The notes: generated by a model not told the origin, from the letters alone. Shown: positions 32,429 to 46,898, counted from the stretch's first letter. The stretch is DNA of 64,000 bases from Rattus norvegicus (GCF_036323735.1 NC_086036.1:42779550-42843549), one strand, 5' to 3'. Program-made: numbers and translations.

Positions 32429-33089
32429 GGGAGAGAGAGAGAGGAGAGACACATACAAACATATAGAGACTTGAAGGGCATAAAGGGAGTGGACCAGAGA
32501 GACAGGGTGAGAGAGACAGAGTAGGGCAGATGGGAATTCCTGAAACCAACAGGAGGGTCAGAAATGATGGACGTGGAGATGGGCACTCACCTCACAAAAA
32601 CCAGGTCCAACACCTGTAGGGGGGTGGCAAAATATCTGTATGTAGACAGAAAAGCAAGGACTGAGAAGGGGTCCCATTCCTTCAGAGAAGGCACCAGGGT
32701 GTTCATCTGCTCAACCACAGCCTTTGCCCTGGAGCAGGCCTCTCTCTGGGACTCCATCTGGTCGTGTTGGGCGGAAGCATTCTCCACCTGAAGAGAGATT
32801 AAAGTTGAAGGTTCAAACTGGCTCAGATCTGCACCCTTCTGAATGGTTCTCCTCATCCAAGTTTACCTGAATTATCTCAATGCCAAACCCACAGAGAAAA
32901 GAGAGCACTTACCTGGTCTGTGTGTTCCTGTCCTTGGCTGGCCTTGGTCAAATTTGTTCCCTTTCGGGAAAATGGCCACAGGCGTTGAAAGCAAGAGTGA
33001 ATCCTCTGCCTCCAGACACCATCATGGCCTTCCCTGTTGTGTCTCCTGAGGCCTGAGCCTCGAGTAGTCCGAAGACAGCAAGAAAACAT
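31451..33089 (-). CDS. RalGDS-like RasGEF_N-only protein, copy 2 (225 aa)
   Basis: Exons 32913-33089, 32591-32787 and 31451-31754, with introns of 125 and 836 bp and the same splice sites as copy 1. The predicted protein is identical to copy 1, including R19, F129, E135 and P220. Intron 2 is 4 bp shorter because of the GA tract. The frame is fully open; family reasoning as for copy 1. Confidence 0.78.
32374..32448. repeat. (GA)n tract in intron 2, unit 2
   Basis: Orthologous to the GA tract of unit 1, slightly shorter, with the same GGGA interruptions. Confidence 0.95.
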
Positions 33090-33752
33090 CCTGCCCTCTC
33101 TACTGTCTCTGACAAGTGAGCCTGTAGGCCTTGCTCTAACCAGCAGGTTGCCTGGTTACCAAGGTTCTGCATTGTGAGGTCTACTTCATGAGGGTGGTTC
33201 CATTACTGTAGCTCTTTGATCAGGACATTCCTTAAAGGCTCCCATGTCCCCTTCCATTTCCTAGGTGCACAAATAAACTCAGGAATACATGTGTTTCCCA
33301 CTGCGCTGTCCCCAGAGATATCTTAATACAGCCAGCACCTCAGCTGTGCAGTCTCAGTCCCTACTGTGGAGCTGCATCTGTGAGCATGATCATAAATTCA
33401 GCCCTACGTATCCCCATCTACCATGAACATACCCTAGGCCTTTTTCCTTGCCTTTATGTGACCTTGTATGTGTTCTGTGTGGAAGGAGACCATATGCATG
33501 CTTGTGACAGGCAGTAGCCCCACAATGTCAGTGTGCTTGCATAGGAATTTTTTTCCCCAGGATCAGTTTCCACCACCATGGTCATCTTAGGTCTTAAACC
33601 CACAAGTTTATATCACTTTGTAAACAGCCGACTGAGGCACATCCACCATCGTATAAGATGGCACCCTAACACTCTTTCAAAGTGGATTCATCCTCCATTG
33701 CTTTGTCTTTCAATTCCTACTGGTGTCCTTGATCTAATCCTCTCCAGTGATT

Positions 33753-33842
33753 GATACTCTCTCTCTCTTTCATATATATATATCTATATCTATATAGATA
33801 GATAGATAGATATAGATGTAGATGTAGATATAGATATAGATG
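33753..33842. repeat. CT/AT/GATA compound microsatellite, unit 2
   Basis: The same structure and length as in unit 1. Confidence 0.93.
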
Positions 33843-35061
33843 TAACACAATGTGTGTTAGTATATACCTAACATACTTATATACATAATCTCCATGAGCA
33901 CTATTCTTGTCAACTCTAGCAGAACCCATTCGTTCATATTCAAAATAGGGCAGCTTCCAAGTACATTTAGCCACCTGGTTTATCAGTTTTCACTAAGACA
34001 GGGCAACTTTTCTCCTATTAACTCAGTGAGTGGAATGGCTCCCTTAGTCAGGAAACAGAGTCAGAGACAGTCCCTGCTCCCACTACTAAGGCTTCACAGG
34101 AAGATGAAGCTACACAAGTGTTGCAAGGTCCTGCGGGTCCATGTCAGTCCAGTGTAGGATACCAGGTCACCCTGCAGGATCTCTGGTGGACATTTCAGTC
34201 CCTGTATCCTATGGGCTTCTTTGACTGGATGTTCCCCCCAGTCCTGTGGTGTGCTCTACCTCTCAGCTCAAAGAAAATTTCCTCCAAATTTTCTACAATG
34301 TTTTTCTAGCTCTACCTAATGTATGACTGTGTGTCTTTGTACTTGTTCCATCACTTTCTAAGTGAGGCTTTTCTGATGACAATTGTGTTAGCAATAATCT
34401 CCGAGTATACCAGAATATTACTAGAAATCCTTTCATTGGCATTTTTTCTATTCCCTTTTTTCTTTCATGTCTCTGTGTGCATCTATGTCGATGGGTGGTC
34501 CAGTCTCTGGTTCTGGGTGCCTTAGGCATTGCGAGGTGTAGACATACTCCCATGTAATGGGGCTCAAATGTGTCAAGGCATTGGTTAGACCCTTTAGAAA
34601 TTTGTTTCTTTTACTACAGTACATGATATAGGCTGTACAAAATGTAGATGAAACGTTTTCTTGCTGGGCTGATATCCTAATCTGTCCACTGAAAGTCTTT
34701 CTGGTTACATGAGAAGTCTCAATATCCCCAAATTCTAGGAATCTAAGCTGGGATCGCCTCTCATAGATTCCTAAGAGTTTCCATTTCACTAGGATTCCAG
34801 CTTGTCCCAGAGATACCCCCAATTCTGATTTATTCTCCCAACCCTCTCTCCCAATTGGATCCTCCATTTTCTTTCCCTACCCTTCATTTAGACCCCTCCT
34901 CTACCTACCTCCCACCCCAATACGCCCAAATCGATGTTGATTTTCTTTCCCCTTCAGGGTGTGATGCATGTACCTCTTTCTTGGGGCCTCTTATTACTTA
35001 GGTTCTCTTTGTCTGTGTCTTTCTCTGTGTCAAGTAGTAGCATACTTGCTCTTTATTTTAA

Positions 35062-35507
35062 AATTAATTTCCACATTTAAGTGAATATATTATATTTGTT
35101 TCCAATTCCATTCATTTGCCAGAATAGAACCAGATGTTGCTTTTAACAGCTGAAGAATACCCAAGTGTGTAAAGGTAAAATATTTCCTTTGTCCATTCTT
35201 CAATTGAAGAACTTTACGTTGTTTCTAGCCATTAACGAAAAAGATTGTATGATGATAGTTTAGCATGTTAACAGCTAGTATGTATTTTTTTCTACAAGCC
35301 CAAAGTGTTCACTTCCAAAGTTGTTGTTCAATTTTGCACTTCCACCAACAATAGAAAAGTGTTCCCTTTGCTTTAGCCATTCTGACAGGTAAGATAGAAT
35401 CACAGTCATTTTATTTACATTTCCCTGATGACTAAGGATGTTGAACGTTTGTCTTAGTGCATTTAAGCGAGAACATTCTGTTGAGAATCCTGTTTAGATC
35501 GGTATTG
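35062..35507 (-). mobile_element. Old L1 ORF2 3'-end fragment, unit 2
   Basis: A copy of the unit 1 fragment, duplicated with the unit. Confidence 0.75.
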
Positions 35508-37548
35508 TTGGTCCATGTCCACCCAGCATGTCCACTGCAGAGGCATAGCATGGAGACTTTGACTGTGCTTATCCCAGAGAGCTTGCATTGAGACAATGGA
35601 TGCTCCAGGAGTGAAAAATGCATTCTGAGATGGGAGATAGCCAAAGCTGGGATTCCTTGCCTTTCAGGCATCTAGTTGCCCCTTGAAAATTCTGCATGTT
35701 TCCAATGGGGGAAAAAAAGCCATAAACACTGACCTTACTACAGAACCTTTGACTTACAATGGTGTCAGGTTGGTTAGATATGCATGTCCTTCTGTGACAC
35801 AAACATTGTGGGATTAATCAACAGATGTCTGACTGGACTTAAGACTCATTCTCTGAGTTGGACCTATACCCCACATGGCATTGCTGACCAAGAGCCTGAG
35901 ACTAGATAGTTCAGGGACATGGGGAATATCTGAATAGGACTGTTCTACAAGAGAAAGATAAAAAAGTGATTCCTTAGGAACTGTTGGGCTCATAGACCAG
36001 TGCCTTCCTCAGCCTACTTCAGAGAAGCTTCAAGCAGATCACAAGACATACTGAGACCCATAAACAGAATTTATGTAGAGTGAGTCAACTAGGAGCACTC
36101 AGTCCTAACCTGGAGAAGTGTCTTCATGCACCCATCCTCCACACAGGATGATCTCCACTTGATAACCCTTTGCAATTGAAAGTTCAGATTTGGCTATGAG
36201 AATCTCCAGGTAAACAAACTTCTCTTTAGTGCAGTCCTCCTGTTCAGCAAGAAATGGCTAAGAGAAAACGAACCCATTTATATCTATGAATGAGGCTCCT
36301 GGTTCATAATGTCCTACCAGGACTTTGTGTAATTTAACTTTCATATTTCACTATTATTTATATAGAGCCTTTTTCTCTTTTGTGTCTGCTTGACCTTTGT
36401 GTATCTGCTCTGGATTCCATGTTATTGTTTTTAAGGGATTTTATGCTCATTCTTAGCCCTGGAGAAGGGGATTCTGAAATCTTCACACTTTCTGCAATGC
36501 TGACTGCAGCTGCTGTTTCCTGGGGAGGGAGAATCATGTTCGTCTGAGGGTGTGACCAGGGGTGGACTGACTGTATTCGTGCACTCAGTCAGTGGACACA
36601 TACCTATTCCTACATGATCCACATTACTTGAATGCAGAGAGTGAATAAAATAGGAATATGTTATCAAATATTATCATAAATAAGTTAATAAGAATAATTC
36701 ATTTAATTAATTAATTAATACCAGAAGGGAGTCTGGTCAGCAAGGCATGCTATGAGTAGATGGATGTGATGAGGGGTGGATACAATCAAAATGCTTTATA
36801 TACTTTTCGAAAGTGTTTTCTTCATTTGAAAAACACCTTCCTACCCATTAAAACCCATTTTCCCAACTTTCAGCTCTCTGCCTGCGTAGATGTCTTCATT
36901 ACGGAAATTCTTGCCTAATTCTAGACTAGTATTTGGCTTCATGGCTTGAACAGTACCTTTGCTATTCCATAGCATGAGGTAGCACAAACTATAATTAATC
37001 AGTTCATCTACAGGAGACCACTTATCCAGTTTGGATTTCCCATTTCAATTCTTTGGGTGATTTTGATACATCGTTACAGGAACTAAGTCAAATTAGTTGC
37101 CTTTATGGTTTGAAGAAATGCCGAATATTCCTGAAAGTAGGTAAGGCATTCCACAGGTGCCTTAGAAATGCGCCATGATTCTCTGATTCCCCATGCTCGC
37201 CAACCCTGGGAATATCTGGGTGTACAATATAGCGACTTCCATGTGGATTGAATTGTTAACCACTGGACAAAAGTGGTACCATTTCTCAGGTTTAGTTTGA
37301 AGTTTACTGCCAGGTAATGTTGAACATTATTACATCTGATTTATTAGTGATGTGTAAAGTTCTATAGAAAAAAGACTATGTAGGACCTTTTATAATTTAA
37401 GCATGTCACTTAATTGTTTTCAAATGCTTATGTTCATCTTTTTAAAATTATTTTTTGTACCTTATACAACTTGGAATGTTCATAATTTTCAGACGTTTTC
37501 TATCATTTGTAGACAGCATTTTAGACTATGTAAACCAAATACTAACAA

Positions 37549-37554
37549 TTTATT
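37549..37554 (-). promoter_or_regulatory. Polyadenylation signal AATAAA, gene copy 3
   Basis: Same relative position as in the other copies. Confidence 0.6.
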
Positions 37555-38031
37555 AAAACCAATAATTAAAATAAACACAACATTGAAAACATCAGAAGGA
37601 ATAAAAAGGAGCAATACTTAAACAGAACATTGAATACATCAGAAGGAGTAAAAAGGCTATTTCTCAGGGGAGGGAAGTCTGGCTGTGGGATTGGAACTGC
37701 TGCTGGATTGAAATCAGCAGCTGATCGTGAGTTACAGGAACAATAGCTCAGATATAGCACAGAGTGCAATTGATGAGCAGAGGTGACAGTGCCATCCTCT
37801 AAATAGGTAGGCCCACTATAACAAGCAGGACATGACTGAAAGATACCTCGTATGTACAGACATACTGAGAAACAGCTTCCACAGCTGCTATCCTGTGTGC
37901 TGTCTGGGCTGCTGCCGCCACATCTGTCTACAGGGACTCATGCATCACAGAACCTTCTGGGGGTTTTTGTGCCCAGCAGCTCTGGTGCACAAGTTCATTC
38001 TGGCTCCAGAGTGGCTCTTTCCCCTGCTGAT

Positions 38032-38948
38032 TTACACCCACTCAATGTGCGGATCTGAGGCAGTGTGTCTCCCCAGATCTGAGTCTTCCTCATCCTTGGT
38101 TTGTGAATCCTTGGCATGTTCTTCCTGCAACTGGGTCAGGAGCCTCTTGACGCGGACACTAAGATCAGAGTGTGGCATGCACACACTCAAGTAGGCCTTC
38201 AGGTATTTCAGAGGCAACAGGTCTGCTGGGTCACAAAAGTCCTCAGGATTCGTGTCCATCCATGTTTCCAGGAAGCTACAGAGGGTGTTCTTTACTTGTT
38301 CATCCTCTTTAGAATAAGGTTTGATGTAAGCATACCTAGAAACGACCAAAGAGTATGTCACCTCTAAAGTCCCAGTCCCCTCACCTAATACTGTCACTTC
38401 TGGCTGCTCTCAGATATATTTGTTCAGATGTACACAATAGGTGCTTTCCATGTATCTGTGCCAAAGATGAACACAGGTGTCTGTATCCAGACCTCTCCTT
38501 GGTCACATGATTTCCTGCATTGTCTTTCATGGATCTCTACTTTGGACACATCTCTACTGCTACTCCAATATTTCTAGTACCTCCTTTATGTATGAGAGAA
38601 TTGCATTCACTAAGGCCTCAGAAATATTGCCAGAATGGTAAAGAGCTTTTCAAAGGTAGAGGGGTTGGTTACAACCATTTTAGGGTCTCAGCTCTGGACA
38701 GCCCAATCCCTTGAACCAAGCATGGGAGAAGGAATTACTTAAAGCATGCTAATGGGTTCTGACAATTATGTAGACAAGAAAAAGATGGAGACAGAGACAG
38801 AGACTGAAACTTAGACAGAGCCAGAGCCTGAGATAGAGACAAGAGATAGAGAGTGAGACAGAGAGGGAGAGGAAGAAGAAACGGAGAGGGAAACAGAAGA
38901 GAAAGGAAGATGGGGATGGAGATGAGGGAGAGGGAGAGGGAGAGCCAT

Positions 38949-38997
<49 letters not shown>

Positions 38998-39649
38998 AGA
39001 GAGGAGAGACACATACAAACATATAGAGACTTGAAGGGCATAAAGGGAGAGGACCATTGAGACAAGGTGAGAGAGACAGAGTAGGGCAGATGGGAATTCC
39101 TGAAACCAACAGGAGGGTCAGAAATGATGGACGTGGAGATGGGCACTCACCTCACAAAAACCAGGTCCAACACCTGTAGGGGGGTGGCAAAATATCTGTA
39201 TGTAGACAGAAAAGCAAGGACTGAGAAGGGGTCCCATTCCTTCAGAGAAGGCACCAGGGTGTTCATCTGCTCAACCACAGCCTTTGCCCTGGAGCAGGCC
39301 TCTCTCTGGGACTCCATCTGGTCGTGTTGGGCGGAAGCATTCTCCACCTGAAGAGAGATTAAAGTTGAAGGTTCAAACTGGCTCAGATCTGCACCCTTCT
39401 GAATGGTTCTCCTCATCCAAGTTTACCTGAATTATCTCAATGCCAAACCCACAGAGAAAAGAGAGCACTTACCTGGTCTGTGTGTTCCTGTCCTTGGCTG
39501 GCCTTGGTCAAATTTGTTCCCTTTCGGGAAAATGGCCACAGGCGTTGAAAGCAAGAGTGAATCCTCTGCCTCCAGACACCATCATGGCCTTCCCCGTTGT
39601 GTCTCCTGAGGCCTGAGCCTCGAGTAGTCCGAAGACAGCAAGAAAACAT
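38032..39649 (-). CDS. RalGDS-like RasGEF_N-only protein, copy 3 (225 aa)
   Basis: Exons 39473-39649, 39151-39347 and 38032-38335, with introns of 125 and 815 bp. The frame is open. Relative to copy 1 the protein has R19G and F129I; exon 2 is unchanged. The intron 2 acceptor has one purine change in its pyrimidine tract ('gtcgtttctag'), which may weaken it slightly but leaves the AG intact. The protein is identical to copies 4 and 6. Confidence 0.77.
38955..39008. repeat. (GA)n tract in intron 2, unit 3
   Basis: The shortest GA tract of the six units. Confidence 0.95.
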
Positions 39650-40314
39650 CCTGCCCTCTCTACTGTCTCTGACAAGTGAGCCTGTAGGCCTTGCTCTAAC
39701 CAGCAGGTTGCCTGGTTACCAAGGTTCTGCATTGTGAGGTCTACTTCATGAGGGTGGTTCCATTACTGTAGCTCTTTGATCAGGACATTCCTTAAAGGCT
39801 CCCATGTCCCCTTCCATTTCCTAGGTGCACAAATAAACTCAGGAATACATGTGTTTCCCACTGCGCTGTCCCCAGAGATATCTTAATACAGCCAGCACCT
39901 CAGCTGTGCAGTCTCAGTCCCTACTGTGGAGCTGCATCTGTGAGCATGATCATAAATTCAGCCCTACGTATCCCCATCTACCATGAACATACCCTAGGCC
40001 TTTTTCCTTGCCTTTATGTGACCTTGTATGTGTTCTGTGTGGAAGGAGACCATATGCATGCTTGTGACAGGCAGTAGCCCCACAATGTCAGTGTGCTTGC
40101 ATAGGAATTTTTTTCCCCAGGATCAGTTTCCACCACCATGGTCATCTTAGGTCTTAAACCCACAAGTTTATATCACTTTGTAAACAGCCGACTGAGGCAC
40201 ATCCACCATCGTATAAGATGGCACCCTAACACTCTTTCAAAGTGGATTCATCCTCCATTGCTTTGTCTTTCAATTCCTACTGGTGTCCCTGATCTAATCC
40301 TCTCCAGTGATTGA

Positions 40315-40422
40315 TACTCTCTCTCTCTCTCTCTTTCATATATATATATCTATATCTTTATAGATAGATAGATAGATAGATAGATATAGATGTAGATGTA
40401 GATATAGATATAGATATAGATG
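40315..40422. repeat. CT/AT/GATA compound microsatellite, unit 3
   Basis: Longer than in units 1 and 2 because of extra CT and GATA copies. Confidence 0.93.
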
Positions 40423-41639
40423 TAACACAATGTGTGTTAGTATATACCTAACATACTTATATACATAATCTCCATGAGCACTATTCTTGTCAACTCTAGC
40501 AGAACCCATTCGTTCATATTCAAAATAGGGCAGCTTCCAAGTACATTTAGCAACCTGGTTTATCAGTTTTCACTAAGACAGGGCAACTTTTCTCCTATTA
40601 ACTCAGTGAGTGGAATGGCTCCCTTAGTCAGGAAACAGAGTCAGAGACAGTCCCTGCTCCCACTACTAAGGCTTCACAGGAAGATGAAGCTACACAAGTG
40701 TTGCAAGGTCCTGCGGGTCCTGTCAGTCCAGTGTAGGCTACCAGGTCCCCATGCAGGATCTCTGGTGGACATTTCAGTCCCTGTATCCTATGGGCTTCTT
40801 TGACTGGATATTCCCCCCAGTCCTGTGGTGTGCTCTACCTCTCAGCTCAAAGAAAATTTCCTCCAAATTTTCTACAATGTTTTTCTAGCTCTACCTAATG
40901 TATGACTGTGTGTCTTTGTACTTGTTCCATCACTTTCTATGTGAGGCTTTTCTGATGACAATTGTGTTAGCAATAATCTCCGAGTATACCAGAATATTAC
41001 TAGAAATCCTTTCATTTGCATTTTTCTATTCCCTTTTTTCTTTCATGTCTCTCTGTGCATCTATGTCGATGGGTGGTCCAGTCTCTGGTTCTGGGTGCCT
41101 TAGGCATTGCGAGGTGTAGACATACTCCCATGTAATGGGGCTCAAATGTGTCAAGGCATTGGTTAGACCCTTTAGAAATTTGTTTCTTTTACTACAGTAC
41201 ATGATATAGGCTGTACAAAATGTAGATGAAACGTTTTCTTGCTGGGCTGATATCCTAATCTGTCCACTGAAAGTCTTTCTGGTTACATGAGAAGTCTCAA
41301 TATCCCCAAATTCTAGGAATCTAAGCTGGGATCGCCTCTCATAGATTCCTAAGAGTTTCCATTTCACTAGGATTCCAGCTTGTCCCAGAGATACCCCCAA
41401 TTCTGATTTATTCTCCCAACCCTCTCTCCCAATTGGATCCTCCATTTTCTTTCCCTACCCTTCATTTAGACCACTCCTCTACCTACCTCCCACCCCAATA
41501 CGCCCAAACCGATGTTGATTTTCTTTCCCCTTCAGGGTGTGATGCATGTACCTCTTTCTTGGGGCCTCTTATTACTTAGGTTCTCTTTGTCTGTGTCTTT
41601 CTCTGTGTCAAGTAGTAGCATACTTGTTCTTTATTTTAA

Positions 41640-42083
41640 AATTAATTTCCACATTTAAGTGAATATATTATATTTGTTTCCAATTCCATTCATTTGCCAG
41701 AATAGAACCAGATGTTGCTTTTAACAGCTGAAGAATACCCAAGTGTGTAAAGGTAAAATATTTCCTTTGTCCATTCTTCAATTGAAGAACTTTACGTTGT
41801 TTCTAGCCATTAACGAAAAAGATTGTATGATGATAGTTTAGCATGTTAACAGCTAGTATGTATTTTTTTCTACAAGCCCAAAGTGTTCACTTCCAAAGTT
41901 GTTGTTCAATTTTGCACTTCCACCAACAATAGAAAAGTGTTCCCTTTGCTTTAGCCATTCTGACAGGTAAGATAGAATCACAGTCATTTTATTTATTTCC
42001 CTGATGACTAAGGATGTTGAACGTTTGTCTTAGTGCATTTAAGCGAGAACATTCTGTTGAGAATCCTGTTTAGATCGGTATTG
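41640..42083 (-). mobile_element. Old L1 ORF2 3'-end fragment, unit 3
   Basis: As in unit 1, with a few bases missing near 41,990. Confidence 0.75.
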
Positions 42084-44125
42084 TTGGTCCATGTCCACCC
42101 AGCATGTCCACTGCAGAGGCATAGCATGGAGACTTTGACTGTGCTTATCCCAGAGAGCTTGCCTTGAGACAATGGATGCTCCAGGAGTGAAAAATGCATT
42201 CTGAGATGGGAGATAGCCAAAGCTGGGATTCCTTGCCTTTCAGGCATCTAGTTGCCCCTTGAAAATTCTGCATGTTTCCAATGGGGGAAAAAAAGCCATA
42301 AACACTGACCTTACTACAGAACCTTTGACTTACAATGGTGTCAGGTTGGTTAGATATGCATGTCCTTCTGTGACACAAACATTGTGGGATTAATCAACAG
42401 ATGTCTGACTGGACTTAAGACTCATTCTCTGAGTTGGACCTATACCCCACATGGCATTGCTGACCAAGAGCCTGAGACTAGATAGTTCAGGGACATGGGG
42501 AATATCTGAATAGGACTGTTCTACAAGAGAAAGATAAAAAAGTGATTCCTTAGGAACTGTTGGGCTCATAGACCAGTGCCTTCCTCAGCCTACTTCAGAG
42601 AAGCTTCAAGCAGATCACAAGACATACTGAGACCCATAAACAGAATTTATGTAGAGTGAGTCAACTAGGAGCACTCAGTCCTAACCTGGAGAAGTGTCTT
42701 CATGCACCCATCCTCCACACAGGATGATCTCCACTTGATAACCCTTTGCAATTGAAAGTTCAGATTTGGCTATGAGAATCTCCAGGTAAACAAACTTCTC
42801 TTTAGTGCAGTCCTCCTGTTCAGCAAGAAATGGCTAAGAGAAAACGAACCCATTTATATCTATGAATGAGGCTCCTGGTTCATAATGTCCTACCAGGACT
42901 TTGTGTAATTTAACTTTCATATTTCACTATTATTTATATAGAGACTTTTTCTCTTTTGTGTCTGCTTGACCTTTGTGTATCTGCTCTGGATTCCATGTTA
43001 TTGTTTTTAAGGGATTTTATGCTCATTCTTAGCCCTGGAGAAGGGGATTCTGAAATCTTCACACTTTCTGCAATGCTGACTGCAGCTGCTGTTTCCTGGG
43101 GAGGGAGAATCATGTTCGTCTGAGGGTGTGACCAGGGGTGGACTGACTGTATTCGTGCACTCAGTCAGTGGACACATACCTATTCCTACATGATCCACAT
43201 TACTTGAATGCAGAGAGTGAATAAAATAGGAATATGTTATCAAATATTATCATAAATAAGTTAATAAGAATAATTCATTTAATTAATTAATTAATACCAG
43301 AAGGGAGTCTGGTCAGCAAGGCATGCTATGAGTAGATGGATGTGATGAGGGGTGGATACAATCAAAATGCTTTATATACTTTTCGAAAGTGTTTTCTTCA
43401 TTTGAAAAACACCTTCCTACCCATTAAAACCCATTTTCCCAACTTTCAGCTCTCTGCCTGCGTAGATGTCTTCATTACGGAAATTCTTGCCTAATTCTAG
43501 ACTAGTATTTGGCTTCATGGCTTTGAACAGTACCTTTGCTATTCCATAGCATGTGGTAGCACAAACTATAATTAATCAGTTCATCTACAGGAGACCACTT
43601 ATCCAGTTTGGATTTCCCATTTCAATTCTTTGGGTGATTTTGATACATCGTTACAGGAACTAAGTCAAATTAGTTGCCTTTATGGTTTGAAGAAATGCCG
43701 AATATTCCTGAAAGTAGGTAAGGCATTCCACAGGTGCCTTAGAAATGCGCCATGATTCTCTGATTCCCCATGCTCGCCAACCCTGGGAATATCTGGGTGT
43801 ACAATATAGCGACTTCCATGTGGATTGAATTGTTAACCACTGGACAAAAGTGGTACCATTTCTCAGGTTTAGTTTGAAGTTTACTGCCAGGTAATGTTGA
43901 ACATTATTACATCTGATTTATTAGTGATGTGTAAAGTTCTATAGAAAAAAGACTATGTAGGACCTTTTATAATTTAAGCATGTCACTTAATTGTTTTCAA
44001 ATGCTTATGTTCATCTTTTTAAAATTATTTTTTGTACCTTATACAACTTGGAATGTTCATAATTTTCAGACGTTTTCTATCATTTGTAGACAGCATTTTA
44101 GACTATGTAAACCAAATACTAACAA

Positions 44126-44131
44126 TTTATT
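44126..44131 (-). promoter_or_regulatory. Polyadenylation signal AATAAA, gene copy 4
   Basis: Same relative position as in the other copies. Confidence 0.6.
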
Positions 44132-44608
44132 AAAACCAATAATTAAAATAAACACAACATTGAAAACATCAGAAGGAATAAAAAGGAGCAATACTTAAAC
44201 AGAACATTGAATACATCAGAAGGAGTAAAAAGGCTATTTCTCAGGGGAGGGAAGTCTGGCTGTGGGATTGGAACTGCTGCTGGATTGAAATCAGCAGCTG
44301 ATCGTGAGTTACAGGAACAATAGCTCAGATATAGCACAGAGTGCAATTGATGAGCAGAGGTGACAGTGCCATCCTCTAAATAGGTAGGCCCACTATAACA
44401 AGCAGGACATGACTGAAAGATACCTCGTATGTACAGACATACTGAGAAACAGCTTCCACAGCTGCTATCCTGTGTGCTGTCTGGGCTGCTGCCGCCACAT
44501 CTGTCTACAGGGACTCATGCATCACAGAACCTTCTGGGGGTTTTTGTGCCCAGCAGCTCTGGTGCACAAGTTCATTCTGGCTCCAGAGTGGCTCTTTCCC
44601 CTGCTGAT

Positions 44609-45525
44609 TTACACCCACTCAATGTGCGGATCTGAGGCAGTGTGTCTCCCCAGATCTGAGTCTTCCTCATCCTTGGTTTGTGAATCCTTGGCATGTTCTT
44701 CCTGCAACTGGGTCAGGAGCCTCTTGACGCGGACACTAAGATCAGAGTGTGGCATGCACACACTCAAGTAGGCCTTCAGGTATTTCAGAGGCAACAGGTC
44801 TGCTGGGTCACAAAAGTCCTCAGGATTCGTGTCCATCCATGTTTCCAGGAAGCTACAGAGGGTGTTCTTTACTTGTTCATCCTCTTTAGAATAAGGTTTG
44901 ATGTAAGCATACCTAGAAACGACCAAAGAGTATGTCACCTCTAAAGTCCCAGTCCCCTCACCTAATACTGTCACTTCTGGCTGCTCTCAGATATATTTGT
45001 TCAGATGTACACAATAGGTGCTTTCCATGTATCTGTGCCAAAGATGAACACAGGTGTCTGTATCCAGACCTCTCCTTGGTCACATGATTTCCTGCATTGT
45101 CTTTCATGGATCTCTACTTTGGACACATCTCTACTGCTACTCCAATATTTCTAGTACCTCCTTTATGTATGAGAGAATTGCATTCACTAAGGCCTCAGAA
45201 ATATTGCCAGAATGGTAAAGAGCTTTTCAAAGGTAGAGGGGTTGGTTACAACCATTTTAGGGTCTCAGCTCTGGACAGCCCAATCCCTTGAACCAAGCAT
45301 GGGAGAAGGAATTACTTAAAGCATGCTAATGGGTTCTGACAATTATGTAGACAAGAAAAAGATGGAGACAGAGACAGAGACTGAAACTTAGACAGAGCCA
45401 GAGCCTGAGATAGAGACAAGAGATAGAGAGTGAGACAGAGAGGGAGAGGAAGAAGAAACGGAGAGGGAAACAGAAGAGAAAGGAAGATGGGGATGGAGAT
45501 GAGGGAGAGGGAGAGGGAGAGCCAT

Positions 45526-45586
<61 letters not shown>

Positions 45587-46232
45587 GAGAGACACATACA
45601 AACATATAGAGACTTGAAGGGCATAAAGGGAGAGGACCATTGAGACAAGGTGAGAGAGACAGAGTAGGGCAGATGGGAATTCCTGAAACCAACAGGAGGG
45701 TCAGAAATGATGGACGTGGAGATGGGCACTCACCTCACAAAAACCAGGTCCAACACCTGTAGGGGGGTGGCAAAATATCTGTATGTAGACAGAAAAGCAA
45801 GGACTGAGAAGGGGTCCCATTCCTTCAGAGAAGGCACCAGGGTGTTCATCTGCTCAACCACAGCCTTTGCCCTGGAGCAGGCCTCTCTCTGGGACTCCAT
45901 CTGGTCGTGTTGGGCGGAAGCATTCTCCACCTGAAGAGAGATTAAAGTTGAAGGTTCAAACTGGCTCAGATCTGCACCCTTCTGAATGGTTCTCCTCATC
46001 CAAGTTTACCTGAATTATCTCAATGCCAAACCCACAGAGAAAAGAGAGCACTTACCTGGTCTGTGTGTTCCTGTCCTTGGCTGGCCTTGGTCAAATTTGT
46101 TCCCTTTCGGGAAAATGGCCACAGGCGTTGAAAGCAAGAGTGAATCCTCTGCCTCCAGACACCATCATGGCCTTCCCCATTGTGTCTCCTGAGGCCTGAG
46201 CCTCGAGTAGTCCGAAGACAGCAAGAAAACAT
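44609..46232 (-). CDS. RalGDS-like RasGEF_N-only protein, copy 4 (225 aa)
   Basis: Exons 46056-46232, 45734-45930 and 44609-44912, with introns of 125 and 821 bp. The frame is open. The protein is identical to copies 3 and 6 (G19, I129). Exon 1 has one further silent change in the Asn18 codon (AAT instead of AAC). The intron 2 acceptor carries the same purine change as copy 3. Confidence 0.77.
45532..45592. repeat. (GA)n tract in intron 2, unit 4
   Basis: Orthologous GA run, intermediate length, lacking the GGGA interruptions of units 1 and 2. Confidence 0.95.
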
Positions 46233-46898
46233 CCTGCCCTCTCTACTGTCTCTGACAAGTGAGCCTGTAGGCCTTGCTCTAACCAGCAGGTTGCCTGGTT
46301 ACCAAGGTTCTGCATTGTGAGGTCTACTTCATGAGGGTGGTTCCATTACTGTAGCTCTTTGATCAGGACATTCCTTAAAGGCTCCCATGTCCCCTTCCAT
46401 TTCCTAGGTGCACAAATAAACTCAGGAATACATGTGTTTCCCACTGCGCTGTCCCCAGAGATATCTTAATACAGCCAGCACCTCAGCTGTGCAGTCTCAG
46501 TCCCTACTGTGGAGCTGCATCTGTGAGCATGATCATAAATTCAGCCCTACGTATCCCCATCTACCATGAACATACCCTAGGCCTTTTTCCTTGCCTTTAT
46601 GTGACCTTGTATGTGTTCTGTGTGGAAGGAGACCATATGCATGCTTGTGACAGGCAGTAGCCCCACAATGTCAGTGTGCTTGCATAGGAATTTTTTTTCC
46701 CAGGATCAGTTTCCACCACCATGGTCATCTTAGGTCTTAAACTCACAAGTTTATATCACTTTGTAAACAGCCGACTGAGGCACATCCACCATCGTATAAG
46801 ATGGCACCCTAACACTCTTTCAAAGTGGATTCATCCTCCATTGCTTTGTCTTTCAATTCCTACTGGTGTCCTTGATCTAATCCTCTCCAGTGATTGAT

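Larger units (their letters stand above)
30931..37511. repeat. Tandem array unit 2 (6,581 bp)
   Basis: A head-to-tail copy of unit 1. The left half is almost identical to unit 1; towards the right end it shares variants with unit 3 instead (for example 'ggctaagag' near 36,258). It has a single-base deletion near 36,945 ('catggcttgaac'). Confidence 0.95.
37512..44088. repeat. Tandem array unit 3 (6,577 bp)
   Basis: A head-to-tail copy. It carries a set of variants shared with units 4 and 6 (exon 3 F129I and the 'catgatttcc' change near 38,510), a short deletion in the L1 fragment ('tttatttattt', near 41,990) seen in units 3-6, and a one-base deletion near 40,721 ('gggtcctgtc'). Confidence 0.95.
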